Assembly: GCF_030406905.1 (NCBI RefSeq)
Contig: NZ_CP129137.1
Coordinates: 806,001 to 870,000, forward strand
Origin: Streptomyces sp. HUAS CB01
GTDB taxonomy: Bacteria > Actinomycetota > Actinomycetes > Streptomycetales > Streptomycetaceae
Length of the DNA: 64,000 nucleotides
Reading direction: 5' to 3'
Made by a program: the position numbers and the translations under genes. The notes below the pieces were generated by a model. It was not told where the DNA came from, did no database searches, and was given only the letters and a program-made list of their open reading frames with translations. Of this stretch, positions 35,469-44,399 are shown one piece after another. How positions within the stretch are numbered: the stretch's first letter is position 1; the number at the start of each line of letters is the position of its first letter.

Positions 35469-38400
35469 CGCCCGCCGTCCGGCTTCTGCAGCGAGTCGAG
35501 CAGCGCGGCCGCTTCCTCGTCGCTCATGTTCTCGATCTGGTCGAAGACCGCCAGCAGCCGGTCCTGTTCGCCGGCCGCCTCGGCCCGGGCGGTGCGGACG
35601 AGGTCGGCGAGTCCGGCGACGGTCGGGCGGCTGAAGAAGTCGGCCAGCGCGATGTCGATGCCGAAGACGGCGCGGACCCGTGAGACGACGATGGTCGCCT
35701 GGAGCGAGCTGCCGCCGAGGGCGAAGAAGTCGCCCTCCACGTCCGGGCTCGTCCACTCCAGCAGCGGGGTGAGGATGTCGCGGCAGATCTGCTCCTCGAC
35801 GTCGTCGCGCGGGGCGGTGCCGCCGGCTGCCTGGTCCACGGGCAGCGGCAGCGCCGCGACGTCGGCCTTGCCGTGCGGGGTGAGGGGCAGCTCGTCCAGC
35901 ACGACGACCACCGGCACCATGTAGCCGGGCAGCCGGGAGGCGGCGTAGGCGCGCAGCCCCTCGGCGTCGGCGACCTCGGAGGCGTACCCGCCGGCCTGTT
36001 CGACCGTGACGTAGGCGGCGAGGACCGGCTCGCCCCCGGCGCCGGGCCGGGCGACGGCGACGGCCTGCTGCACGGAGGGGTGGCCGAGGAGCACGGCCTC
36101 GACCTCACCCGGCTCGATGCGGTGGCCGCGCAGCTTGAGCTGCCGGTCGGTGCGGCCGAGGAACTCCAGGTTCCCCCCGGGGAGCCAGCGCACGAGGTCA
36201 CCGGTGCGGTAGAGCCGCTCGGTCTCGGGACCGTCGGCCCAGGGGTTGGTGACGAACCGTTCCGCCGTCAGTTCGGGCCGCCCGAGGTAGCCGCGGGCGA
36301 CGCCGGGGCCGGCGACGCACAGTTCGGCCGGAACGCCGGGCGGCACGGGACGCAGCCGCTCGTCGAGGACGAACGCCTGGTGGCCGGGCATCGGGCGGCC
36401 GATCGGCGGATTGCGGTCGTAGCTGCCGGTGCAGTCCATGAGGGTGACGGCGACGGTGGCCTCGGTCGGGCCGTAGCCGTTGACGAAGCGTCGCTCCCCC
36501 GCCGTCCATTCGGCGACCAGCTTGCCCGGGAACGCCTCGCCGCCGACGGACACCAACCGCAGGGCGGGCAGGCGGGACTGGTCGAGCAGGGGCAGCAGGG
36601 CGGGCGGCAGCTCGGCCACGGTCACGGCGTCGTCGCGCATCCGGGCCTCGAGGAGGGCCGGGTCGCGGCGCTCCTCGTCGGTGGCGATGACGAGTTCCCC
36701 GCCGGCCAGCAGGGTGGTGAAGACCTCGAAGACGGAGACGTCGAAGGTGAGCGGGGCGAAGTGCAGGACGCGGTCGCCGGTGCCGATCTCGTACGCCCGG
36801 GCGATGGTGCGGGAGAAGTGGGTGACCGAGCGGTGCTCGATCATGACGCCCTTCGGGGTGCCGCTGCTGCCGGAGGTGTAGAGCACGTAGGCGAGGTCGG
36901 CGGGCGTCGACGTCGGTGCCAGGGAGGGCACTTCGCGCACCGGGGCCGTGGTGCCGGCCGTGACGAGCTCCAGCGGGACGGGCAGGTCGGCCGTGTCGTC
37001 GACGAGGGCGTGCCGGACGCCGGCGTCGGCCAGCACGGTCCTGGTGCGCTCGGCAGGGGCGGCCGGGTCGACGGGGATGTAGTGGGCACCGGCCTTGAGG
37101 GTGCCCAGCAGTGCCGCGACGGCCGCCGGGCCGCGCCCGAGGCAGACGGCGACCGGGTCGCCGTGCCGCACGCCCCGGTCGCGCAGCCGGTGGGCGATGG
37201 CCTCGGACCAGCGGTCCAGGGCCGCGTAGTCCAGTGTGGTGGCGCCGTGCCGGACGGCGACGGCGTCGGGCTGGATGGTGGCGCGCTCGCGGAAGGCGCG
37301 GTCGAGCGTGGTGGTCCAGGCGGCCTCGTCGACCGGTCCGCCGCGGGACAGCTCGCGGGCGTGCCGGGACGCGGCGGGCTCCTCGACGAGGCTGATCTCG
37401 CCGACGGGCAGGTCGGGGTCGGCGGCGACCTGCTCGATGACCCGGCGGAAGGCGGTGAGCAGCGCGGAGGCGGTGCCGTGCCGGTAGAGCGAGGTGTTGT
37501 ACTCCAGGGACAGCTCCAGCCCGTCGTTCTCCCCGACGAGGAAGCTCATGTCGAACTTGGCGGCACCGTCGTGCAGTTGCTCGACGGCGAACTCCACGTC
37601 GGCGGAACGGGCGGAGTGGGCGCCCCAGTGGCCGAGGGAGGTGAACTCGATCTGGAACAGGGGGTGCCGCAGCGGGTCGCGGGCCGGCCGTACGGCGTCG
37701 ACGACCTGCTCGAAGGGGAGCTCGCTGTTGGTGAAGGCGTCCATGACGGTGCCTGCCGTGCGCGCGACGAGCTCGCGGAAGGTGAGGCCGTCCCCGACCT
37801 CCGTGCGCAGGGTGATCATCTGGACGAAGCAGCCGATGACCCGTTCCAGGTCGGGGTGCGGGCGGGAGGCGCTGGCCGTGCCGACGACGACGTCCTCGGT
37901 GTGGGTCCAGTGCCGCAGCAGGGCGTTGAAGGCGGCGAGCAGGGTGGTGAAGACGGTGGTGTCGGAACTCTCGGCCACCGCCTTGAGGCGGTCCAGCAGG
38001 TCCTGTTCCAGCCGCAGGCTCAGTCCGCGGCCGTCGCCGCGGGTCTCGGGGCTGCGCGGATGGTCGGGCATGACCTCGGTGGCCTCGGCCCCGGCGAGCA
38101 GTTGCCGCCACTTGTCGGCGAGCGCCCTGCGGTGCTCGGCGTTGTCGAGCTTGGCGCGCTGCCAGGCGGCGAAGTCGGCGTACTCGACGGGCGGGGCGGC
38201 CGGCTCCGGGCGCCGGCCCCGGGCCGCCTGGGCGTAGCAGGAGGTGAGCTCCTCGGTGAAGATGCGGGTGGAACCCGGGTCCCAGACGACGTGGTGGACG
38301 ACCCACAGCAGGACGTGCCGCTCGTTGGCGAGCCGCACCAGGTGGGCCCGTACGGGAGGGGCGGCGGCCAGGTCGAAGGGAGCCGACGCGCAGGAGGCGG

Positions 38401-38821
38401 TGAGTTCCGCGAGCTCCCGGTCCTGCTCCCCGCTCGCGCTGAGGTCGCTGGTCTGGACGCCGAGGACGAAGGCGGGCACGGGCTCCTGCCAGGGCACCCC
38501 GTCGACCTCGACGAGCCTGCTGTGCAGGACCTGGTGGCTTGCGACGACGGCGTTGACCGCCTCGTGCAGCGCGGCCCGGTCGAGCGGGCCGTCCAGCCGG
38601 ACGGCGAGGGCTATGTTGTTGCGCGCCTTGCCCGCGCCCAGCCGATCGACGAACCACATCTGCTCCTGCTGGAAGGAGGCGCGGGAGCGCGGTCCGTGGT
38701 CGGCACGCTTGAGTTCGACGCGGTGGCCGACGCCGGCGGTCATCTGGTTGCGCATCCGGCCCAGCAGCCGGGAGCGCTGCCCCTGGGGCAGCCGGCCGAG
38801 CCGTTCGGCGAGGTCAGACAT
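35465..38821 (-). CDS. NRPS, C-A-PCP
   Basis: A 1118-aa elongation module. C domain about 45-470 with H176-H177-VVW-D181-P182. A domain about 495-1000 with YTSGSSGTPKGV; specificity positions by eye D-V-F-E-V-V-G-V-A, which I cannot match to a known substrate. PCP Ser1039 in LGGSSL, where the usual Asp/His before Ser is Ser. The C-terminal tail (ENMSDEEAAALLDSL) looks like the short acidic helix that docks onto a following C domain, perhaps the free one encoded next. It starts inside the last codons of the upstream NRPS gene (8-base overlap). Confidence 0.93.
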   Translation of the reverse strand: MSDLAERLGRLPQGQRSRLLGRMRNQMTAGVGHRVELKRADHGPRSRASFQQEQMWFVDRLGAGKARNNIALAVRLDGPLDRAALHEAVNAVVASHQVLHSRLVEVDGVPWQEPVPAFVLGVQTSDLSASGEQDRELAELTASCASAPFDLAAAPPVRAHLVRLANERHVLLWVVHHVVWDPGSTRIFTEELTSCYAQAARGRRPEPAAPPVEYADFAAWQRAKLDNAEHRRALADKWRQLLAGAEATEVMPDHPRSPETRGDGRGLSLRLEQDLLDRLKAVAESSDTTVFTTLLAAFNALLRHWTHTEDVVVGTASASRPHPDLERVIGCFVQMITLRTEVGDGLTFRELVARTAGTVMDAFTNSELPFEQVVDAVRPARDPLRHPLFQIEFTSLGHWGAHSARSADVEFAVEQLHDGAAKFDMSFLVGENDGLELSLEYNTSLYRHGTASALLTAFRRVIEQVAADPDLPVGEISLVEEPAASRHARELSRGGPVDEAAWTTTLDRAFRERATIQPDAVAVRHGATTLDYAALDRWSEAIAHRLRDRGVRHGDPVAVCLGRGPAAVAALLGTLKAGAHYIPVDPAAPAERTRTVLADAGVRHALVDDTADLPVPLELVTAGTTAPVREVPSLAPTSTPADLAYVLYTSGSSGTPKGVMIEHRSVTHFSRTIARAYEIGTGDRVLHFAPLTFDVSVFEVFTTLLAGGELVIATDEERRDPALLEARMRDDAVTVAELPPALLPLLDQSRLPALRLVSVGGEAFPGKLVAEWTAGERRFVNGYGPTEATVAVTLMDCTGSYDRNPPIGRPMPGHQAFVLDERLRPVPPGVPAELCVAGPGVARGYLGRPELTAERFVTNPWADGPETERLYRTGDLVRWLPGGNLEFLGRTDRQLKLRGHRIEPGEVEAVLLGHPSVQQAVAVARPGAGGEPVLAAYVTVEQAGGYASEVADAEGLRAYAASRLPGYMVPVVVVLDELPLTPHGKADVAALPLPVDQAAGGTAPRDDVEEQICRDILTPLLEWTSPDVEGDFFALGGSSLQATIVVSRVRAVFGIDIALADFFSRPTVAGLADLVRTARAEAAGEQDRLLAVFDQIENMSDEEAAALLDSLQKPDGGR

Positions 38822-41800
38822 GGGTTCCTCCGTTGCGGTGCAGATCGGCCAGCAGCGCGGCGAGCCGGTCGGGCAGATGCTTGGCGAAGTAGTGGCGGCC
38901 GCCGGGGATCACGGCGAGCCGCAGGTCACGGGCGTACCGGCCCCACGCGCGATGGCCCTGCTCGTATCCCTGGGTGGCGTCGTCCGCGTCCCCGACGACG
39001 CAGGTGAGCGGGGTGGCGAGCGGCCGTTCGTAGCCCTGGGGCGTGCGGGCGAAGAACCGGGCGGCCTCGGTCATGTCGTGCCGGACCATCCGCATGACGG
39101 CGGTCAGGTCGCTGTCGTCGAGGACGCCGTCGAAGCCGTCCATGGCGGTGAGGTAGGTGACGAGGTCGTCGTCGCTGGAAGTGCGTTCCATCTCCAGGGC
39201 GAAGTCGGGGTCGTCCTCCGGGAGTGCGGCGGCCAGGTGGAGCGCCACGGGCCGCAGCCCGTCGCGTTCCAGCACCCGTGTGGTCTCCAGGGCGGCGACG
39301 ACGCCGGCGCAGTGGCCGTAGACCGCGAACGGGCCGGTGACGGTGCGGGCGATCTCGCGGGCGGCGAGTTCGGCGAACTCGGAGACCGGGAGCATGGGGC
39401 CCGGGGCGAGGGGGTCGTGTCCGGGCGGGGACACGGCCAGCAGCTCGATGTGCGGGGGCAGTTCGGCGGCCAGCGGCTGGTAGGCGATGGCGTCGCCGCC
39501 GCCGTGGGGGAAGCACACCAGGGTCAGGGCGGCGGCACGGTCGCCCTCGGCCCGGGTGGACAGCCGGTGCAGCAGCCGGTGGGGTCCCGTCCCGTCGCCG
39601 CTGCCGCCGCCCAGTTCGGCGGCGCGGGCGGCCAGGCCGGCCGGGGTCGGGTTGCTGAACAGGTCGACCACGCGCAGTTCGTGCGCCTCCGGCAGGGCCT
39701 CGGCGACGGCGCGGACCGCGCGTACGGCGGCGAACGAGTCGCCGCCGAGGGCGAAGAAGTCGTCGTCGGCGCCGATGTCGGCGAGTCCGAGGACGTCGGC
39801 CCAGACGGCGGCGATCCGGCGGGCCGCGGGTGTCCCCCGGGCCGGGGCCGCCGTCGCGGCGGGGGATCCGGCCGAGGGAGCGGCGACGGCCCGCGGATCG
39901 GGCAGGGCCTTGCGGTCGACCTTGCCGTTGGGACTGAGCGGCAGCCGCTCCAGGACGACGAGTTCGGCGGGCACGCAGTGCGGGGGCAGCACCGTGCCGA
40001 GGGCGGTGCGCAGGGCGGCGGTGTCCGGGACCGCGCCGTCCTCCGGCACGATGTGGCCCACGAGGCGTGCCGAGTCCGCCTCCTGCCGGGCGACGACGAC
40101 GGCCTCACGGACGCCGGGCAGGTCGCGCAGGGCGCCCTCCACCTCGCCGGGTTCGATGCGCAGCCCGTTGAGCTTGATGCGGAAGTCGGTGCGGCCGAGC
40201 AGTTCGACGGTGCCGTCGGGCAGATAGCGGGCGAGGTCCCCGGTCCGGTACAGCCGTTCGGTGCGCCCCGGTTCGAGCTCGACGTGGACGAACTTCTCCG
40301 CGGTCAGCTCCGGCCGGTTGAGGTAGCCGCGGGCCAGCCCGGTCCCGCCGAGGTGGAGTTCGCCGGGCACGCCGACCGGCACGAGCCGGTCCTCGGGGTC
40401 GAGGATGTACGTGCGCTGGTTGGCCATCGGCCGGCCGTACGGCAGTTTCGTCCAGCCCGGCTCGACGCGGCCCACCCGGTGCTCGACGGAGTGGATGGAC
40501 GCCTCGGTCGCCCCGCCGAGCGCGGCGAACCGCAGCCCGGGGGCGAAGGCCCGGATCCGGTCGGGCTGGGTGACGGGGATCCAGTCGCCGCCGAGGAAGG
40601 CGGCCCGCAGGCCGGGCAGCGCAGGTCCGGAAGCGTGCTCCAGCTGGTCGAGGAGCAGCCCGAGCAGCGCGGGCGCGGAGTTCCACACGGTCACGCCGTG
40701 GCGCTCGATCAGCTCGGCCCAGTGGGCCGGGTCCTTGGCGGCCGCGGGATCCGGCAGGACGACCGTGCCGCCGGCCGCGAGCATGCCGAGCGTCTCGTAC
40801 ACGCTCATGTCGAAGCTGGGCGAGGAGAGGGCGAGGACGGCGTCGCCGGGGCCGATGCCGTAGGACCGGTTGAGGTCGAGCAGGTTGTTGACCACTCCGC
40901 GGTGTTCCAGGGCGATGCCCTTGGGCGTGCCGGTGGAGCCCGAGGTGAAGATGACGTACGCGAGGTCGCGGGAGGTGACGGGGACGGCGGGCCGGGTCGC
41001 GGGCAGCGTCTCCAGCAGCCGCCGGTCGGCGTCCAGGAGGACCCGGGCGGTGCCGGGGCCGAGCGGCAGCCGGCCCACGAGCTCCGCGTCGGAGACCACG
41101 ATCGGCGGTGCCGCGTCCTCGATCAGCAGGCGCAGGCGCTCCTGCGGGTACTCGGGGTCGAGCGGCACGTAGGCCGCCCCGGCCTTGAGGACGGCGAGGA
41201 TCGCGGTGATCAGTCCGGGACCGCGGCGCAGGCACAGGGCGACGGTCCGGTCGGGGCCCGCGCCCGCCTCGGTGAGCCGGTGGGCGAGCCGGTTCGCGCG
41301 CTCCTCGAGCTCCCGGTAGCTGACCGTCCAGCCGCCCAGGCCGCCGCAGACGACCGCCGCGGCGTCCGGCCGGCGGTCGGCGTGCTCCTCGAACAGCTGG
41401 TGGAGGCACGCGTCCTGGGGGAACGGGGCCCGGGTGGCGTTCCAGTCGTCGAGCGCGGCGCGGCGCTCGGCCTCGGTCAGCAGCGGGAGGTCGCGGAGCG
41501 GCGTCCCCGGGCGGTCGACGGCTCCTTCGAGGGTGGTGAGGAAGTGGCCGAGGAGCCGGTCGACGGTGGCGGCGTCGAAGAGGTCGGTGGGGTACTCCAC
41601 CAGGGCGCGGACGGTGCTGCCGGTGTCGTGGACGCTGATCATCAGGTCGTACTTGGTGGCGCGGGAGGCGAAGTCGAGGGGCTCGGTGGTGAGTCCGGCG
41701 AGCGCGGGCGCGGTGTCGGGGGTCTCGTCGAGCAGGAACATCACGGAGGTGAGCGGCGGCCGGCTGGGGTCGCGCGGCAGTCCGGCCGTGTCCACGATCA

Positions 41801-42911
41801 GGTCGAAGGGCAGTTCCTGGTGGGCGTAGGCCTGCAGGGTGGTCTGCCGGGTGGCGCGGACGAGTCCGGCGAACGAGAGGTCTCCGGGCGCGCCGATGCG
41901 CAGCGGCAGGGTGTTGACGAAGAAGCCGACGAGGTCGCTGAAAGCGGGATGGTCGCGGCCGGACACGGACGTGCCGACGACGATGTCGTCCTGGCCGGTC
42001 CAGCGGCGCAGGGTGGCGGCGAACCCGGCCAGCAGCGTCATGTAGAGGGTGGCGCCCTCGGACTTGCCGAAGTCCCTCAGCCGGGCGATGAGCCGCGGCG
42101 GCAGCTCGATGTAGCGGGACGCTCCGGAGTGGCCGAACACGGCCGGCCGGGGCCGGTCGGTGGGCAGGTCCACGGGGCTCGCGCCGGCGAGTTCCTCGCG
42201 CCAGAAGCCGGTGAGTCGTTCCAGCCGGTCGCCGCTGATGCGGCGGCGCTGCCAGGCGGCGAAGTCCGCGTACTGGAGGGCGAGCGGGGGCAGTGGTGGG
42301 GCGTCCGCTCCGGTCCGCGCCGCGTAGGCGCACTCCAGTTCGGTGGTCAGCAGCCGCATGGACCAGCCGTCGGTGACGATGTGGTGCAGGTTGAGGACGA
42401 GGACGTGGTCGTCGGCGGCGATCCGGGCGAGCGAGGCGCGCAGCGGGATGTCCCCCGCCAGGTCGAAGGGCGCGGAGGCGTCCGCGTCGTAGAAGGCGCG
42501 CACCGCGTCCTCGTCGGGGAGTTCGGTCACCGGCAGCGGCAGCCGGTGCCCCTGCAGCACCCGGGGCACTGCCTCGGCCGCGCCCGGGACGTCCTCGTGG
42601 ACGGTGCGCAGGATCTCGTGACGGTCCACGAGGTCCTGCAGCGCCCCGTGGAGGGCGGGGACGTCGAGGGGGCCGCGGATGCGGGTGGCGACCGGCACGT
42701 TGTAGGCCGGGCTGCCGGGCTGGAGCTGGTCGACGAACCACAGCCGGCGCTGGGCGAAGGAGAGCACCGGCGGCTCGGCGGGGTCCCGCGGCGCGGGCTC
42801 CGGGTCCTCCCGTACGGCGGCACGTCCCCCGTTGCGGCCCGCGAGGGCCTGGAACAGTGCCCGGCGGGACTTCGGCAGTGCGGCTATGCGTTCGGCGAGG
42901 GACTCGCTCAC
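38814..42911 (-). CDS. NRPS, C-A-PCP-TE with Cys thioesterase
   Basis: A 1365-aa termination module. C domain about 45-480 (H176-H177-IVT-D181-G182). A domain about 500-1000 (FTSGSTGTPKG), pocket by eye D-M-Y-N-F-G-L-I-H, closest to threonine-type pockets. PCP Ser1059 in LGGDSF. The thioesterase (about 1125-1365) has the nucleophile motif G-H-C1201-A-G with Cys instead of Ser (codon TGC), Asp1308 and His1340 completing the triad. It releases the peptide by hydrolysis or cyclisation. GTG start with GGAGG six bases upstream. It probably acts after the C-A-PCP protein although its gene precedes it. Confidence 0.94.
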   Translation of the reverse strand: MSESLAERIAALPKSRRALFQALAGRNGGRAAVREDPEPAPRDPAEPPVLSFAQRRLWFVDQLQPGSPAYNVPVATRIRGPLDVPALHGALQDLVDRHEILRTVHEDVPGAAEAVPRVLQGHRLPLPVTELPDEDAVRAFYDADASAPFDLAGDIPLRASLARIAADDHVLVLNLHHIVTDGWSMRLLTTELECAYAARTGADAPPLPPLALQYADFAAWQRRRISGDRLERLTGFWREELAGASPVDLPTDRPRPAVFGHSGASRYIELPPRLIARLRDFGKSEGATLYMTLLAGFAATLRRWTGQDDIVVGTSVSGRDHPAFSDLVGFFVNTLPLRIGAPGDLSFAGLVRATRQTTLQAYAHQELPFDLIVDTAGLPRDPSRPPLTSVMFLLDETPDTAPALAGLTTEPLDFASRATKYDLMISVHDTGSTVRALVEYPTDLFDAATVDRLLGHFLTTLEGAVDRPGTPLRDLPLLTEAERRAALDDWNATRAPFPQDACLHQLFEEHADRRPDAAAVVCGGLGGWTVSYRELEERANRLAHRLTEAGAGPDRTVALCLRRGPGLITAILAVLKAGAAYVPLDPEYPQERLRLLIEDAAPPIVVSDAELVGRLPLGPGTARVLLDADRRLLETLPATRPAVPVTSRDLAYVIFTSGSTGTPKGIALEHRGVVNNLLDLNRSYGIGPGDAVLALSSPSFDMSVYETLGMLAAGGTVVLPDPAAAKDPAHWAELIERHGVTVWNSAPALLGLLLDQLEHASGPALPGLRAAFLGGDWIPVTQPDRIRAFAPGLRFAALGGATEASIHSVEHRVGRVEPGWTKLPYGRPMANQRTYILDPEDRLVPVGVPGELHLGGTGLARGYLNRPELTAEKFVHVELEPGRTERLYRTGDLARYLPDGTVELLGRTDFRIKLNGLRIEPGEVEGALRDLPGVREAVVVARQEADSARLVGHIVPEDGAVPDTAALRTALGTVLPPHCVPAELVVLERLPLSPNGKVDRKALPDPRAVAAPSAGSPAATAAPARGTPAARRIAAVWADVLGLADIGADDDFFALGGDSFAAVRAVRAVAEALPEAHELRVVDLFSNPTPAGLAARAAELGGGSGDGTGPHRLLHRLSTRAEGDRAAALTLVCFPHGGGDAIAYQPLAAELPPHIELLAVSPPGHDPLAPGPMLPVSEFAELAAREIARTVTGPFAVYGHCAGVVAALETTRVLERDGLRPVALHLAAALPEDDPDFALEMERTSSDDDLVTYLTAMDGFDGVLDDSDLTAVMRMVRHDMTEAARFFARTPQGYERPLATPLTCVVGDADDATQGYEQGHRAWGRYARDLRLAVIPGGRHYFAKHLPDRLAALLADLHRNGGTHV

Positions 42912-43037
42912 CTTGTGCCTCCGTGCGTGTGGTCGAGAGGAAGACGGCGGGGCGCGGCGGGGCTGTCGCCGGCCTGACGTGCGGCTGCGGAGCGGGTGCC
43001 GGCCGGGGCCGGCGCCCGCTCCGGTGCGCGGGGAGAC

Positions 43038-44336
43038 CTACGCGCGGATCTTCGCGTCGTCCCCGGCGGACGCCGCGGGCTCGGCGCCCGGGGTGTCCTG
43101 CGCCTCGGGGCTGTCGCCGCCGGGCATCTCCTTGATGGCCGCGACGGGACCGCCGAGGAGCGTCAGACCGCCGATGGCGGTGATCGCTCCGGCGACTGCC
43201 AGGGCGCCGGTCAGGCCGAGTGCCTCGCCCAGCGCGCCGCCTGCCAGGTAGCCGAGGGACAGGGCGCCGTAGACCGCCGAGAGGGCGGTGCCGCTGACGC
43301 GTCCCATCTGCTCGTTGGGCGTGACGCCCTGGACCAGGCTGAGGACGTGGATGTCGAACATCGGGGACACGAAGCCGATGACGGCCTGGACCACGATCAG
43401 TCCGACGAAGCCGGCGACGGCGCCGCCGGTCGGGACGAGGATGTAGCCGGCGCCCAGGACGACCGCCGTCAGGACCAGGGTGCGGCCGAGCGTGAGTGCC
43501 TTGGAGACCTGCTCGGACAGCACCGCGCCGACGATCACGAAGACCGACATCACGGCGAAGGCCGCGCCCACCTGGCCGGGGCTGAGGTCGAGGACCTTGT
43601 ACGCGTACACGATCAGCAGCGCGTCACCCATCGCGGCACCGAGGTTGACGACGACGTTGGCGGTGAACAGGCTGCGCAGGACGGGGGTTCCGAAGAGGGT
43701 CTTGAGGCCCTCCTTCATCTCGGCCTTGGCCGAGGCCTTCGTCTCCTCCACCTTGGAGCGGGTTTCACGGTGCCGGATGAGGAGCAGGGCGACCAGCGAG
43801 ACGAGGAAGGTGAGCGCGTCCGCCGTGATCGCACGGGCGGCGCCGAGGAACTGGATCAGCGCGCCACCGGCGCCGGCGCCGACCGCCTCGGCGACGCTGC
43901 GGCTGATCTGGAGCTTGGTGTTGCCCTCGACGAGGTTGTCGGTGCCGATCAGCTGCGGCAGCCAGGACTGGTACGAGACCTCGAAGAAGGTGGTCAGGAT
44001 GCCGGTGGCGCAGGCCACGACGTAGACGTGCGTCATCGTGACGGAGTCGAGTGCGAAGGCCAGCGGGATCGTGCCGAGCGCCAGGAAGCGGCCCAGGTCG
44101 GCCACGATCATGACCATGCGGCGCGAGACCCGGTCGGCGACGAGCCCGGCGACCGGGGCGAGCAGGAGGAACGGCAGGAAGCGCAGCGCGCCGAGCACGC
44201 CGACCTCGAACGCTCCCCCGTCGAGAAAGACGACCGCGAGGGTCGGCAGCGCGAGCAGCGAGATCTTGTCACCGAAGTTGCTGACGGTCTGCCCGAACCA
44301 CAGGCGGTTGAAATCGGAATGCCGACCGAGTGCCAT
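43038..44336 (-). CDS. MFS transporter, probable product exporter
   Basis: A 432-aa membrane protein with about 12 helices, of the DHA3-like MFS group (enterobactin-exporter type): FNRLWFGQTVSNFGDKISLLALP at the start, LVADRVSRRMVMIVADLGR in loop 2-3, YQSWLPQLIGTDNLVEGN near residue 125. The hydrophilic Glu/Lys-rich central loop (about 195-215) is typical. AAGGG seven bases before ATG. It sits between NRPS genes, so export of the peptide is the likely role. Confidence 0.9.
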   Translation of the reverse strand: MALGRHSDFNRLWFGQTVSNFGDKISLLALPTLAVVFLDGGAFEVGVLGALRFLPFLLLAPVAGLVADRVSRRMVMIVADLGRFLALGTIPLAFALDSVTMTHVYVVACATGILTTFFEVSYQSWLPQLIGTDNLVEGNTKLQISRSVAEAVGAGAGGALIQFLGAARAITADALTFLVSLVALLLIRHRETRSKVEETKASAKAEMKEGLKTLFGTPVLRSLFTANVVVNLGAAMGDALLIVYAYKVLDLSPGQVGAAFAVMSVFVIVGAVLSEQVSKALTLGRTLVLTAVVLGAGYILVPTGGAVAGFVGLIVVQAVIGFVSPMFDIHVLSLVQGVTPNEQMGRVSGTALSAVYGALSLGYLAGGALGEALGLTGALAVAGAITAIGGLTLLGGPVAAIKEMPGGDSPEAQDTPGAEPAASAGDDAKIRA

Positions 44337-44399
44337 GTCGACGCCCTTTTCTGATCGGGGACGGAATTGTCGGACGGCACTGAAGCTACGGACCGGCGG

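Noticed and set aside
35873..42977. Plus-strand open frames of more than 1000 codons opposite the NRPS genes
   Set aside because: High GC leaves few stops on the antisense strand; the translations are low-complexity while the minus strand encodes ordered NRPS domains.
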